Notes: generated from the sequence alone by a model not told the origin. 64,000 nt of DNA from Listronotus oregonensis (GCA_019359885.1 JAHBCN010003854.1:1-64000), one strand, 5' to 3'. Shown: positions 23,511 through 36,344, numbered from the stretch's first letter. Numbers and translations are program-made.

Positions 23511-26270
23511 CCTCTATCTTTTAGTAAGCAAAAGACCCTTATCCGTCTGTTCTTTAAATCGTTCTGTCAGAATATTGATTAAATATCCTGCATAAGTTCC
23601 TTACTATGGTCTGGCGCTTATTTTAATTAACCACGCGTGCTCAAAATATAGGAATGAGCAAAATATTTTGGTAATTAATGTCATGTTCATCCTTTAACCA
23701 TGTTCTGATTCCGTACAAAAGGTATTTATTTTATTAAAAATGGAAAAAAATAGTCACCCGCTAAAAACGGAATGTAAACTAATTTTTGTATATGTAGGTA
23801 CATTATAATATATTCTGTTTTTTTTAACTATACGTTTTTTTAATCATATTCCTTTAGTGTTGTATTACCGCTATTTTCATTTGCCCATTTATAACCCATT
23901 TACATAAACTATTAATCCTGATTTAATAGGTTTATTATGAGGTTGTCGATGTTTCGCTAGTACCTTTTCAGTTAAGGCAAATTCATAATAAATCGACACT
24001 CGATCGATCGCTACATGATTACAAAAATATTTGGTATACCGCGAAAATTAAAAAATATATTTTAAATAACAATTTATTATGTTTTAAAATTTAATTAAAT
24101 ATTAGTATGTACTTACGCATAAAAAAAGAAGACCTACCAACTTCATTTGTAAGGATGAAAAAGAAAACATTGCCTGCATGACGTAAAGTACTTTTTATAG
24201 AATAATTAAATTATTTTAATTTTTAAAGAATATTTATTCATTTTTTTATTAACAACAAGATTATGTTGTTACTTGTTTTAAAACTTATAAGATTTAAACA
24301 ATTTCTTATAAGCAAAGGTTTCCACTTCTTAGGTGAGTACTTGGATTCCCGAGAAAATATATATTTAATTTTATTTATTGTGTGGTATTTATTTTTTTTA
24401 CAATAATTACAACTAACCACAACTAACGACAACTAACCTCAATTTTATATTTTTTGGTTAAATGGTAAAACTCCTTTGTCTAGAAATGTGTTATTTTTCT
24501 CCATTTTTGTATTTTAGAAGAAGTTTTATTATGTTGTATTTTATTGACGATACTGATACTGTTATATCAGTCATGTGATTGAATAACAATTTTATTTTGA
24601 TTTAGTTCTTAAGAAAAGTCACTTTGTAAGCTGCGTTTAATATTTAGGCATTACCTAAACAATCTACTAAACTAAAATTATATAATTTTTTATATGTAAC
24701 CAAAAAGTTATATTTCAAAGTTTTTCTTGCTTTTATATCAAATTAACTATTGTTTTAACGTCATATATTTTAAGATATTATTAATAAAAAAAGGGATAGA
24801 CAAGGTAACCTTATACCCATTTTTAAATTATCAGATCATATTTTATAAGACCAAATAACTGTTTTAAATTTTAAATAAATAATTTATTACCAATTATACC
24901 GCTTTAAACATAACTCCAGTTATTTTTGTGTCTTAATATTTTTTAACATCTATATGCTAACAGAAACACGAAACAATCGTGTCCCTTTATAAACCATCAT
25001 CACACACATGATTGGCCAAAAAAACTAGTTAAATTAATCTATTTTTATCCATTTAAAAACATATTTAAAGTTTTTTTAGAGTTAATTGTATCATATTAAA
25101 TTACAAGAAAAAATTAAAATAAACAAACATATTTCGGACTTTTTTATTTGAGTCACTAAAAGCGCCATCTAAGAATATTTTTTCTTTGCTATTTCTGATA
25201 GAGCTTCCCTCTGTTTTTTATTTTAAAAAGTTTCGCTTTGCTTTCTAATCATTTCAGAGCGTTATTGATTAAATAAAGTTGGCACTTTTGCCACTAGGTG
25301 ATTGATCAATGTAAGATTAGGAATTATTAATCTTTTGCAAAAATTAAGGGTATAAGAAAAGCTTGCCTAGTGTTTTTCCAACTTGTAGGTTATGTCGTAA
25401 TATCACAATGGAGGGTATAGGGAAAAAGAAACAGCTCATATGGGAGACGAATTGAAAAAGTAAGCACTAAAAAGGTGGCGCTAACATAGGCAAAGGGTAG
25501 GCTATGAAAATAGTTGTTAACAACTAGAAGTTTTCCAAGTTAGGAAATTAAGTAAATATAACCTAAAATTAATAACTGATGTCAAAAAACGTGGAGGTTT
25601 GTAAATAGTGTGAGTGTTTACTTGTAAGATACTTTTTTAACAATCATGGGCAAAGTTGTTTACATAAAAAGTGTCTTAGTGCAAATAAATTAAAAATGAA
25701 AAATTATTTTTTATGATGAAATAAAATAATTATTTATATTTATAAAATGGAACGGAAGTTCTTCCGTCCTTGTTCGTTTCTTTATCCTATTTTAATTACT
25801 TTTGGAGCTCTTTTTGAAATTTACCCTGTTGTCAAACAGTTTTTCACTTAAAAGATAGTTCTCCTTCCCTCTACTTTCCATAATCTCAACCAAACTCGTG
25901 AAAGATAGGTCTGTTTATTATTTAGAAATAGTGTACACTATTCTACACTTTTTTCACATAAGCACTCTTATGGAAGGTTTATTTTAGGACTACGTGAGTA
26001 GAAAAAATATAAAATAGTGTAAAGTATTTCCGAATAACTAAAAGACCTAATGTTAATAGAATTTGGCAATTTAAAATGATTTTTAACTTGCTTTTCTTTT
26101 AATATAGGCAGCCCTTTAATGAATATTTGCAAGCAGAAATAAAAGTAATTTAAAGTGTAAATTTCTGTTTTGATCCTAAAATATTAGAAATGTTAATTTT
26201 ATAATTTTAAAATTGGAATTGGTTATTGTTTTTACAGCAGAGCTGATTATGTCATGCGAGGCTGAAGCTT
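23511..26270. other. AT-rich intergenic or upstream stretch
   Basis: No genes. A small inverted repeat of about 140 bp is visible at 25907-26047: GTCTGTTTATTATTTAGAAATAGTGT pairs with ACTATTTT..AATAACTAAAAGAC-type sequence. The reading frame at 24238-24432 has no domain. Confidence 0.45.
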
Positions 26271-26935
26271 GAATTAAATTTCGGAAATCAATAATTACTT
26301 TCTATTTAAAAAAATACTCGCAGCTTTTAATTTCTATTTTATGCATACAGGTTGGACAATAACGTAAACGCCACGTTTTATTTCATTTTGATGATAAAAT
26401 TAGTTAAAACGCGACATTTGCTACGGTGTCAGGCTGTAGCATCTAAACAATACCACATAACATTGGAGCATAATGGCCTATGTTTTTATTTTCTATTAAA
26501 AAAATTATAACTAACGCTTTTACCAAAAATATACAACTTTCAGTTATTTCCGGTAAAACCGGAAGTTGTCTACATAAAATTTGCCTTAAATTTTATGTAG
26601 AATCTAAAAATGCAGTAAAAAAATTTTAAATTTGGAAACCCCTAAATGCTTTTTTTCTGGGAAACTTTAAATTTATTGTAATTAAATTAGGAAATCAAAA
26701 TTACTTTTTTAAAAAAATATCGCAACTTTTAACTTTTAACACAGGTTGGCTAAGTAAACGAGTTTATTTATTTTGATATAAAATGGTTAAAGACATTTTG
26801 ACGGTTAGCTGTACTTAAACAATACCAATAACATTGGAGCATATGGCATGTTTTTTTTCATTAAAAAATTATAACTAAGCTTTTCCAAAATATACAACCG
26901 TTATTTCCGGTAAAACCCGGGAAATTGTCTTAAAG
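26271..26935. repeat. Imperfect direct duplication, second copy shortened
   Basis: Copy 1 (26271-26575) and copy 2 (26672-26935) share in order CAGGTTGG, AACAATACCA, ATAACATTGGAGCATA, AAAAATTATAACTAA and TTATTTCCGGTAAAACC. Copy 2 lacks many single or paired bases spread throughout, so it is about 40 bp shorter. No coding sequence. Confidence 0.75.
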
Positions 26936-27570
26936 CTACCTTTTGTGATCAATTAGTAAAAAACAGACTAAAAAATAAAATTGACAGGTCTAAACATTTT
27001 TTCAAAATAGAAATGATCTAAGATTTTTGAAAATTTATTACAAAAGGTAAATACTCGTAGAGTATATTTGACAGTAGCTTGAAAATTCTTATACAAGGGT
27101 TTCTTTATGACATGCTAGTTTTTATGTCATTAAAATCAACAATGTTTTAAAAACATGGTGAATTTCATGAATTTTGAGTTTGCAGATATCCATCACATGT
27201 ATGAGCTTGCTGATGCTAACGCACTGAAAACCAGGCGGTTTTATGAAGAGCGTTTTCAAAGAGACATATTCCAAATGCCCGAAGATTTTTAAACGTTCAT
27301 AAAAGCTTGTGCGAAAAGGTAGGTTTAAAACCAAAAAATCATATAAATAGTTTATTAAGTATTAAAGTCAGTAAGTATTTCTTACTGGTTGAGAATGTGT
27401 TCATCTACCGACACCAGTATGTACGCTCAAAATATTGAGTTGATTAGGAATATAAAAATAGAGAAAAATATACTCATTTTAAAAATTCATTCATTCATTC
27501 AAGTTTTTCCCTAGTTAACATATTTGTTTTTTTTGTCAGATTTATAAAATAGAACTTTGGATATTTTAAT

Positions 27571-28450
27571 ATGGATAGACTCAATTTAATCCAGCGAACC
27601 AAAGTCGTACAATTTTACTATGAACATAATCATTTGATTGTGAACACTCATGCAAAGAGCGTATCGAAGATTTTTTAATGTCCGAAACGCCCCATCGCCT
27701 GGTACTATCAGCAGCATTATTCGGAGTTTTCAAACGCAGGGTTCTGTATCGGATCTCACCAGAACTGGACGACCACGTTTAGCTTTCACTGGAGAAAACA
27801 TAGAGAGAGTGGAGGAAAGTGTTCAGGAATACCCGAAACATCGACCAGAAGAAGGTCAACCTAATTAGGCCTCACTAGGACATCCCTCAGAAGAATTTTG
27901 AGACATTTGCGGATGTTTCCTTACACAATTCAGATGGTTCAGTGCTTACGATCACAAGATTATGAACAACGACTAAATTATTTCATTCGTTTTCAGCAAT
28001 TGGTTAGAGAAGTAGAATTTTTTTAAGTCGTCTTATGACTGATGAGGCGCATTTTCATCTGAATGGTTTTGTGAATACGCAAAATGCAAGAATTTGGGGC
28101 AGGCACAATCCAAGGGCTGTCCACGAAAGAGAATTACACCCCATTAAATGCACGGTTTGGTGTGGCGTTACGACCCAGGGCATTATTGGGCCGTATTTCT
28201 TTTAAAATGACGATGGAACTGTGGCGACGATTACTGGTGAGAGGTGAGAGCTGAGAGGTATATAGCTTGAAAAATTTTTTGGTGCCAGCGCTTGAGAATA
28301 TACCTAATATTTGGTTCCAACAAGATGAAGCTTACAGCTGGACTCACAATGGCATTGCTTAGAGACTTTTTTAAAAAAACGTTGATTTTAAAAATATTGG
28401 CCATTGAATATCCCCCACGTTCCCCTGATTTAACCGCACCAGATTCCACG
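27571..28450 (+). pseudogene. Tc1/mariner-superfamily transposase pseudogene, copy A
   Basis: The ATG at 27571 opens MDRLNLIQRTKVVQFYYEHN, then a frameshift leads to QRAYRRFFNVRNAPSPGTIS and GSVSDLTRTGRPRLAF (helix-turn-helix). After further frame changes come RTSLRRILRHLRMFPYTIQM, MTDEAHFHLNGFVNTQNARI (first catalytic Asp), HPIKCTVWCGVTTQGIIGPY, ENIPNIWFQQDEA (second Asp; the usual Gly after it is changed) and YPPRSPDLTAPDS. Blocks follow the order of a full transposase of about 340 residues. At least five stops or frameshifts make it inactive. The terminal FFLWG block is cut off where copy B begins. Confidence 0.85.
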
Positions 28451-28885
28451 TACCAGAATACAACGTATTGTAAGAACACCATAAATTGAGGTAGCGATTT
28501 TGAATCTAGTTGAGGAAGATCTCAGATTAAGTACACAAAAAATTGTAAACAATTTAAATATCTCACATACTTTAGTTTAAAAAATCCTTCATCCCATTTT
28601 ATTACATACCTTTCACATCCAACAAGTTCAGGCTCTGCTCTCTCGCGTCTTCTTATTACGAATGATCTTTATTCAATAGTTTCTTCAAAAAGTGTATGAA
28701 AATCCATTATTCGATACCGAAATTTTATTTAACAAGAAAGCCAATTTTTTGAGGAACGGCATCCAAAACTTTTACAATAATTATTGTTAAGCTAAAGAAA
28801 ACCAATATGCCTTCTTCGAATTCCGTCACCAGTAGCAATTTTTCGTTAACGTGTGGGCTGAAATATCTGGTTATTATTTAATTGA
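28451..28885 (+). pseudogene. Second, different mariner-type transposase fragment, copy B
   Basis: Directly after copy A the plus strand reads RTPxIEVAILNLVEEDLRLS, TQKIVNNLNISHTLV and HIQQVQALL (an N-terminal HTH region), then LQKVYENPLFDTEILF, NKKANFLRNGIQNFYNN and VNVWAEISG. These match the DEATFTRNGIQNFHN and VNVWAGIVG blocks of the DUF4817-like family seen in E3b, not of copy A. The catalytic DEA has become KKA. The fragment stops after the VWA block. It was presumably joined to copy A by insertion or deletion. Confidence 0.7.
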
Positions 28886-29784
28886 ACTATATTTTTTTTA
28901 AGAGATTAAATAAGCATGTTTACAAATTATTTTTACTTTAAGAAAAAAGCAGGGGCGTATCACTTTTTTCTTTAAAATGATTTAATACAAAGCCTGCACC
29001 AGTGGCAGGAATAAAAAAATATGTCGTACAGCAGAAAATTCCTTTTAATGCATAGAAGATGCGATCAAACACAATCAAGCAAGTTTAAAGGTGTATGGAA
29101 GCCCAATACTGTAGAACAAAATTGTCCAGGCGTGCAGGGGAGCGGGAATAGAAGGGTTGGCCCCGCGGAATTTGCGCAATGAATAGTAGGTCAGTTCCGG
29201 ATTTCCATAATTCTTTGTTACTATCTATAAAATTGACATCATCAAATGTCAAATTCCAACATTCACTATTTTTTTTTTTTGCACAAATTGTTGGTTATTA
29301 AAGGATACTACTATAGAATATTTAAAATTATTGTGTAATATTAGATTTTATATCATCTGATATAATATGGAAAGAATAGATGGCGCCACTTTACTGCCTT
29401 CTATTTAAATGGTCGATATTTTTGGAAGTTTTGTATTTTTACCAAAAATCTTTGTAAATAAATAAAAACACGATTTTTTAAAATAAATTTCAAACATTGT
29501 ATGATAGTATTATGTATTTATCACCAATTTTGTGATAAAAGAAGGGCAAGATAGTGTAAATGAGTTTAATCTAATCCTAAGATTCTGGTTATACATTAAA
29601 AATTGAAAATTTTTATAACTGCTTTTTAGGCATATACTTTTCACTAATAACAAACATTCATGAGACAGAATAACAGTGGTTAAAAATGTTTAGTAACCTT
29701 TGGTACCTGAGTATCCATTATAACAGTATCCGTTAAATATTATGTGTGTACAGTATGTCGAGCTTAAAAAGTTGATAATGCAAG
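28886..29784. other. AT-rich non-coding stretch
   Basis: No gene or paired repeat ends seen. Confidence 0.4.
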
Positions 29785-29785
29785 A

Positions 29786-30227
29786 TTAAAGGTGGGTTCA
29801 AACAGAAATTTAATTTTAACCTAATTTATGGTTTAATTTTATTTTTACCACCCTCGTTCATACAAAAATTTATGAAACTTAAAAATATTAAATTTAACCA
29901 ATAAAATGTGTCTATTTGCGTCTGCGCAAAACAAACATGTCATTTTGATTTTATTTAAATCAAAATTCACAACCTAACTAACAAAAAACAGGTAAACAAC
30001 CAGCTGATTATTATTTGTGCTGCTAGTTGAAATATTAAAAAAACTTTTCTCAAGCATGCGCATTACCGATCATTTAATTTAATTTAATTCTAAAAGATAA
30101 AAGTTGGCCAACTTTTAAATTAAATTTTAAATTCGGTCATCTATATGAACGTCTCAATATGAATGCGTTGATTTAACTTTTTAAATTAAGTAAAATTAAA
30201 TTAAATTTCTATTTGAACCCACCTTAA
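29786..30227. repeat. MITE-like inverted repeat, about 440 bp
   Basis: TTAAAGGTGGGTTCAAACAG with AAATTTAATTTTAA at the left pairs with TTAAATTTCTATTTGAACCC and ACCTTAAG at the right. No coding sequence. Confidence 0.8.
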
Positions 30228-30261
30228 GAAACCAAAAATCTAATTTATTTTTAAACAAATG

Positions 30262-30842
30262 TTATTGTCTCGAAAGTTGCCTCCTCTCCGATTTTAATCA
30301 AATTTGGTACACAGGGGTTTTTTTGGGGCGCTGATTACAAATCTGAAAAAATATCTTTTCGGCAACGTTTCGTTTCCGAGATCTTCATCATCAAAGTTGA
30401 AAATTAAACTAACCTCATTTTCACTATATTCTCCCTTCTTTTGTACACAATTCTTGATTTTACACTAAAGTGTCACACGATATTTTATAAACACCTTTTA
30501 AAACCTTGTATTTTTATTTATTTTACATCTTTTTTCCATTAAATTGCGAACTTTTAAGTTCAAAGGCAGCAGCCATATTTGCTTAAAAATAAAAGTGTAA
30601 AAAAGGTGTAAAATAAACATTAAAAAAAGTTTTTTAAAAGGTGTTTGTGAAATATTTGTGCAATTTAGGTAAAATCAGATTTGTGCAAAAAGAAGAAGGA
30701 ATATGTAAATAAGGTTAGTTTGATTTTCAATTTTGATGATGAATATCTCGAAAACGAAACATTGCCAATTTTTTTAGATTTGTAATCAGGCCCAAAAACG
30801 TCCAAAATTTACTTCCTTCATTCAATTAGAGGGACCTGTATA
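30262..30842. repeat. Inverted-repeat element with GATGATG...CGAAACG core in both arms
   Basis: The arm segment CTGATTACAAATCTGAAAAA, followed by CGGCAACGTTTCG, pairs with GAAACATTGCC and TTTTTAGATTTGTAATCAG. Further pairing includes CACCTTTTAAAA with TTTTAAAAGGTGTTT. The left terminus reads TACACAGGGGTTTTTTTGGG; the right terminus GGGACCTGTATA is typical of the TA-flanked elements here. Confidence 0.7.
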
Positions 30843-31755
30843 TATTAAAATTTGCCTGGTCTGTCCAGTAATCAATAATTTTGATCCTTTAAAAGAGTGT
30901 ACTAAATTATTAAATGAAATAAAAGTACTCTAAATGTAAACCTTATTTCTTTTTATAGTCCACAGAAATACACTAACATTGTGGAAATCATCTAAAAGAT
31001 AGTTAAGATTGCCTTACTTTTCTCACTAATATTTCCTATGAAATTTTCATTTTCTATTATTCATAATTGACATATTATTATTTATTCGGTCGAGCACCTA
31101 ATTTAAATATAAAAAATACTTACCTAAAGTTAAAAAGACGGGTATGTTACCCTTGGATTTGCAAGACAAAACCATACAACCTCTAGTCATTTTGTTACGA
31201 TATTATAAGTAACAAACAATAAACACAAAATTATAGTCCCAATTTAATAAACACTAATCACTAAAATAAGAAGGTTTTTATCAATCCAAAAAACAGTGCT
31301 CTGGCTCTCATAAAATTATAATGTGTTGGCTAACTTCACACTGATTTATCAGTGTGTAAGTAGGCAACAAATTAAATTATTTCGTGAAATTTTGTTATTG
31401 CGCACAATCGGCGGGGTCAACTCTGACAGTTATTTTCATACTGGGCTGAACATTTTTTGATCGAATGGGCAATAGCATTGGGCTTTCATCTTTAAACTTC
31501 CTTGAACAGAATGGACTATAGATATTTTGACGTCAGACTTAAGATAATTTGTTTTATTTTTCTTTTATTAATAAGTATTTAAAATATTTGGCTTTTTATC
31601 AACCATACAATGCCGTATTAGTTTACCCATTTTGTGTTGATTTGGGGTTCTGAAAACTGAATCACTGAAAATAAATTTCCCATTCTGGAGGTATAAAGGA
31701 AACCATCGACAGTGGGCACTATCGATAATTTTTGATAGTTCACTTTGAGCCTTTA
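30843..31755. other. AT-rich non-coding stretch
   Basis: No gene. A short hairpin (CACACTGATTTATCAGTGTG, about 31338) and an ACTATCGATAATTTTTGATAG inverted motif (about 31717) are the only structures noted. Confidence 0.4.
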
Positions 31756-32047
31756 AACATTACCTAATAGAGCAAGAACAAGTGTGCGAGAGAGAAAGCG
31801 CCAATAAATCTAATCCCCCTATCTCACAGCATGCTATTGGTCGATGGGGAGTGGGGTATATATCTCTCCCCGTCGACCAATTGTACACTTATTTTTCTTT
31901 CTCTCTCTCAAGCTTGTTCGCTGCCGAGCGGTAAGGCTCTAGTAGGTACATGCTCGAAGATTCGAAGATAGTCCTTTTAACCTAATTACTTCAATATTAA
32001 ACAAATTTAAATGAACTTTAGGTTTTCATAAAATAAAAAAAATTATT
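31756..32047. repeat. Duplicated unit containing a palindromic MITE, copy 1
   Basis: Contains ATTGGTCGATGGGGAG and CTCCCCGTCGACCAAT around a TATATATC loop, with outer arms rich in GAGA (GCGAGAGAGAAAGCG against CTTTCTCTCTCTCAAGC). It is followed by CGCTGCCGAGCGGTAAGG and TACATGCTCGAA. Repeated at 32496-32772. Confidence 0.75.
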
Positions 32048-32495
32048 AAAGAAAAATTATTTGGCTTTTTTCCAGAATAAAGATATTTATATATTATTTT
32101 AAAAATTATATTTTTTTAGAGATTATTATGGAGAGCTATCTCTCTCGCAATAATAGTAACAAAAAACATGAAAAGACATAAAAAGGTTTAATTCTTTATA
32201 AAATTGAATTGTTTTAAGTTTTAATAAAATAATTATTTTCATGAAATTATATAAAAATAGAAAATAAACTTACTTGAAAACATTGGGAACGCGTTATAAG
32301 ATATATGTTATTTCAAACTTATTGGTTATCGACGGACGGGTGTAGCACATAAATTATTTGATTATATTACTTAAAACAGTTAAAAACTAAAAAATTCGGT
32401 TTTTTTTTAACTGACATTGACTTCTGACATGACTTTTTAAATAAATAGTTACTGGTAATACACTTAGGTACCTTTAATATTTAAAAGATATGTAT

Positions 32496-32772
32496 AAAAC
32501 ATTACCTAATAGAGCAAAACAAGTTGCGAGATAGAAAGCGCAATAAATTAATTATTCAAGCATGTTATTGGTGATGGGGAGTGGGGTATATATCTCTCCC
32601 GTCGACCAATTATACATTATTTGCTTTCTCTCTCTAAGCTTGTTCGCTGCCGAGCGGTAAGGCTCTAGTAGGTACATGCTCGAATTTTTAAGATAGTCCT
32701 TGAACCTATCTCTCTGCAATATTAAACAAATTTAAATGAACTTTAGGTTTTCATAAAATAAAAAAATAATTA
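32496..32772. repeat. Duplicated unit containing a palindromic MITE, copy 2 (shortened)
   Basis: Same order of blocks as copy 1 (CATTACCTAATAGAGC, GGGGAGTGGGGTATATATCT, CGCTGCCGAGCGGTAAGG, ACTTTAGGTTTTCATAAAAT). It has scattered one- to three-base losses and two small replacements. Offset from copy 1 is about 740 bp. Confidence 0.75.
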
Positions 32773-33066
32773 TATATTCATAAAAGGCTTCTTAACAGAG
32801 CAAGAAAGGATAGAAAAAGGTTATTACACTATTCCATAAATTTTTTGTTTTACGTTTTGGTATGAAGATAACTACTAGCAGCTTTGTACTGGTGCAATAA
32901 TTTCATAAAAAAAACTCTATAGAAAATTCAATTTTATTTTCCTTTGCTTTTCATGTTTGATTGTTGACAGGGAAGGTACCCCGGCAACCAATCAGCACGC
33001 ATGGCGAAAGAGAAAGGGATAAAATTTATAACATTCTAAGACCGACTCGTTATGGGCCTATACATT

Positions 33067-33115
33067 ACTATCGATTATTATTAATTAGCCAGCGCTATGG
33101 CTAATAATCGATAGT
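33067..33115. repeat. Hairpin with paired TATCGAT motifs
   Basis: ACTATCGATTATTA and TAATAATCGATAGT flank a short GC-containing loop with its own GCCAGCGCTATGGC symmetry. The motif resembles the DREF site core TATCGATA, but no gene starts nearby. Confidence 0.6.
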
Positions 33116-35015
33116 TCCCGAGGTCTAACTGTTGTTCAGCGAATGTCTTTTTTCCTACCCCCGCTAGGGTCCGTGATTCAAACAAACCTGTTGCTTATTA
33201 TTTCTAGATGTCAATTTCTACAAAAGATGCATACTACGTTTTACAAAAATATCTATACTATATTCATTTTTGATTAAGAAAAACACTTTAGCAAAAAATG
33301 TATTGCATTGGTTCAAAAAGGCAGTAACCATAGTTACAGCAACAAAAAATGTATTTTGTGGTTACTTACTAGGTGTTTTTCTCAATCGAAATGACCAGAT
33401 TATAGGATCACGTCAAAGTTATCTTAGGAGATTTTTTCTTTAAACTTTAGCACTCTGTAGTTTAACCTAAAGGACATGTGTTGATATAAAGAACAATCTT
33501 CTAAAATATTGATTATCAAGAAAGACCCTATAATTCAATAACAAATCCACCAATGCTCCAGCACACAATCTACTTTTTTTTGGTAATTATTTGAATAACG
33601 TGTAGCACTCAGTGGCTGGAGCCGAGGGAGTGATATGGAGGTATATCCCCCCCATAACCCATAACAATATGCTTTTAAAAAGAATTAATCAGATCCTAAT
33701 ACGGATATTTGTAATTACTATTTTTAAAGTATAAAATTACTTATTGATTAATCCCTATATTTCGATATGTCACATCCGACATAAAACATAAGGAATGCCC
33801 TGGCGCTTTTTAAGGAGGACTGATTTGTAACCGAACGTTGTTATGTAATGCTCGCTACAAGCATTACATTACAGCAACCCGTTCAGTTCATCACCACATC
33901 GTAACGAATGCTCGCGTTTAAATGCTCGGTTCACGAGTGATCCACCATTCGTCTTCACAGTGTCGTCGAAAATGTCTGACATGGAGGTCGCATTTACATT
34001 ACTGCTTGTAGCTTAAATTTGTTTAAGAATCCTTATTAGGAGGATCCCAAAGATTTGCTTTTTCTCTATATTCTCACGATTCCACTACATTCTGATTCAC
34101 ACAAAATGCCAAACCTTAGAAATAGAATTTTAGTTAAATAATAAAATAAGAAAAAACGCGACTTTCCCATACGGATGGTCTAGGGCTGAAAACTTCCAAG
34201 GGATTTGCGAGAAAACCGACAACCCGATAGACCTGCTGCGAGCACGAGCAGAGCGCTTCGAACAGGTCAGCTTTTTGTATTCACTGCGTGTAATGCTCGA
34301 TGTATAACATGTTACTTTACAAGGCACCACCACGTTTTCTAAAATGTGCCCTTTAAAAACAGTATTTGAATGTTTTAGGTACTTACTGAGATAACGTTGA
34401 CCGGATTGGGGAAATGGGTTTATCATCTAAAAATTCCAATGGTACCAAATACTTTAGATTTAAAACCAGCCTTTATTGGCTATTTTACATATATATAATA
34501 TACCTTATAAATAATATATAAAAATAAAAAAACTCAATATAAAATATAAAATTAATTTATTGCTAGTCTGATCTGTACAAAATATTCTAAACCTAAGCAT
34601 TATGTGGCAATCAATCATTTGAATATCCAGTACTATTTTATTTATATTATTTTAAAATTATGGTATAAACAATGCGTATTCAGTATTTTTCTTGATCACC
34701 TTTTTAAAATAACAAATATTATTTTGGTTTACAGTTAATAATACTACAAATAAACTTTTTGGTAATGCGTTAGACTAATACAAAACAACAAAAATAATAA
34801 ATATAATTTGTTCGTAAAAGGATACAGCATAAATTACGTCTTACATAAGTTTAGCAGCCATTACAAAAAACTGGGTGAAATTTTAATTGGGCTAAGAAAA
34901 AAAAAATAAATAACCAAATAGACAGTTGTCAATTTAATAAAGTTTAAACTAAAGCTTTAAAGTTTAAAACAGATTAGAATACAAAAAAATATTTTTAAAA
35001 TTGTAAATGCATATA
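33116..35015. other. Non-coding stretch with an unresolved GC-richer patch at 33790-34420
   Basis: The patch has TGTAATGCTCGCTACAAGCATTACA-like symmetry at 33843-33867, recurring GTAATGCTCG boxes (33846, 34290) and a short frame MSDMEVAFTLLLVA that stops at once. The minus-strand frame at 34130-34426 has no domain I recognise. A decayed DNA transposon is the best guess; nothing firm can be said. Confidence 0.35.
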
Positions 35016-35924
35016 CAGGGTGCCACAGATTCGAGTGCATGCATGGGGATCTCGGAAACCGTAAGAGATACGAAGTCGGTTAAATTATGGCAAAGTTGTG
35101 CATTTGCGTAACTAACTATGTCCACTTTAGAAAGTAGCAAAATTCCGAGTACTTCCGTAGATATCTGGGCAAAACCAAAATTTGCCGTTTTCGTTTTTAT
35201 TTTTTTCTGACGTTATTTAAAGAGATATGGAAAAACAAAAGACACTTTCTCATGGCCACTTTTTAAGCTCTACAAAACAACGTTGGGAGATTTTCCGTAC
35301 GAAGTTTCGATTTCGTTAAACCATCATCAACTTCATTTTTTAAATACGGACCTGGGTTTTTTATTAAATTTTTTTGAATCCCTTATTATCCCAATTACAA
35401 AAATGTATAACACTTAATATTTATTAACAAATATGGAACGCCCCTATAAGAAATGATGTGCGTTCCTTGTCTAACTCGTTGTCTCGTATGGAAAATATGT
35501 TTATTTAACAGAAAAATATTAAGTGTTATACATCCTTGTAATTGGGATTATAACTGCTTCAAAAAAATGCAATAAACAATTGAATGTCGTATTTAAAAAA
35601 ATAAAGTTGATGATGGTTTAACGAAAACGAAACGTCGTACGGAAAATCTCTCAACGCTGTTTTGTAGAGCTCAAAAAGTGGCCATAAGAAAGTACCTTTT
35701 GTTTTTCTCTATCTCTTTAAATAACGTCAAAAAAAATAAAAACGAAATCGGCAAATTTCAGTTTTTTCTGAATATCTCCGGAAGTACTCGGAATTTTACA
35801 ACTTTCCAAACGGCATGTTGTTAGGCACCTAAATTCGCAACTTTGCCATAATTTAACCGACTTCGTATCTCTTACGGTTTCCGAGATCCCCATGCATGCA
35901 CTCGAATCTGTGGCACCCTGTATA
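35016..35924. mobile_element. Near-complete palindromic element, about 0.9 kb
   Basis: The left arm starts ACAGGGTGCCACAGATTCGA and pairs for about 300 bp or more with the right arm, which ends TCGAATCTGTGGCACCCTGT. Inner boxes such as TTAAGTGTTATACAT against ATGTATAACACTTAA also pair, leaving a centre of only about 100 bp. TATA lies at both flanks. The layout and several phrases (CGGTTAAATTATGGCAAAGT, GTTGATGATGGTTTAACG) resemble E1, so both belong to one superfamily. It lies downstream of the last Mmp1 exon. Confidence 0.85.
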
Positions 35925-36344
35925 GACGAAAATATACATGAACTTTTATAAAAATATAGATTTTATTATATGTTTGCAATAATAAAATTTAACAAACACC
36001 CGAATCTATGTAACTTGGTAATATAATAAAAAAGTAACAACAGTAAAAAATAAAAAGATTCGAAGATTGTATTTTTTTTATTTTATATATATTTTTTAAG
36101 ATACTTAAAAAAACTTAGAAAAACCATAACGTAATACATTTACAGGATTATTAATATTATTTAAATATTACTAGCTGTAAATTCCTTGACGCATGTTCAA
36201 TTATTACTTACCATGGGCTTAATTGAAATTCCAATGATTGGTAGAAACTAAATTACCTGCTATTTGGACCACCATAACTTTAAGAAAAGTTTAGTAACAA
36301 ATTAAGCTAAAAGGTAGCAATATTTTAAAAAAATTAAATATAAT

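Noticed and set aside
22736..23595. Long Arg/Gly/Ala-rich frames on both strands of the GC island
   Set aside because: GC-rich DNA has few stop codons, so all frames look open. Only the minus-strand frame from 23196 has a signal peptide, ordered cysteines and a splice donor.
31715..33115. TATCGATA-type motifs as DREF-controlled promoter elements
   Set aside because: They occur inside hairpin repeats with no downstream gene start; the motif alone is too short to support a promoter.
33982..34015. Short frame MSDMEVAFTLLLVA as the start of a Harbinger-type transposase
   Set aside because: It stops after 14 codons and no nuclease motif could be found nearby; kept only as an unresolved patch.
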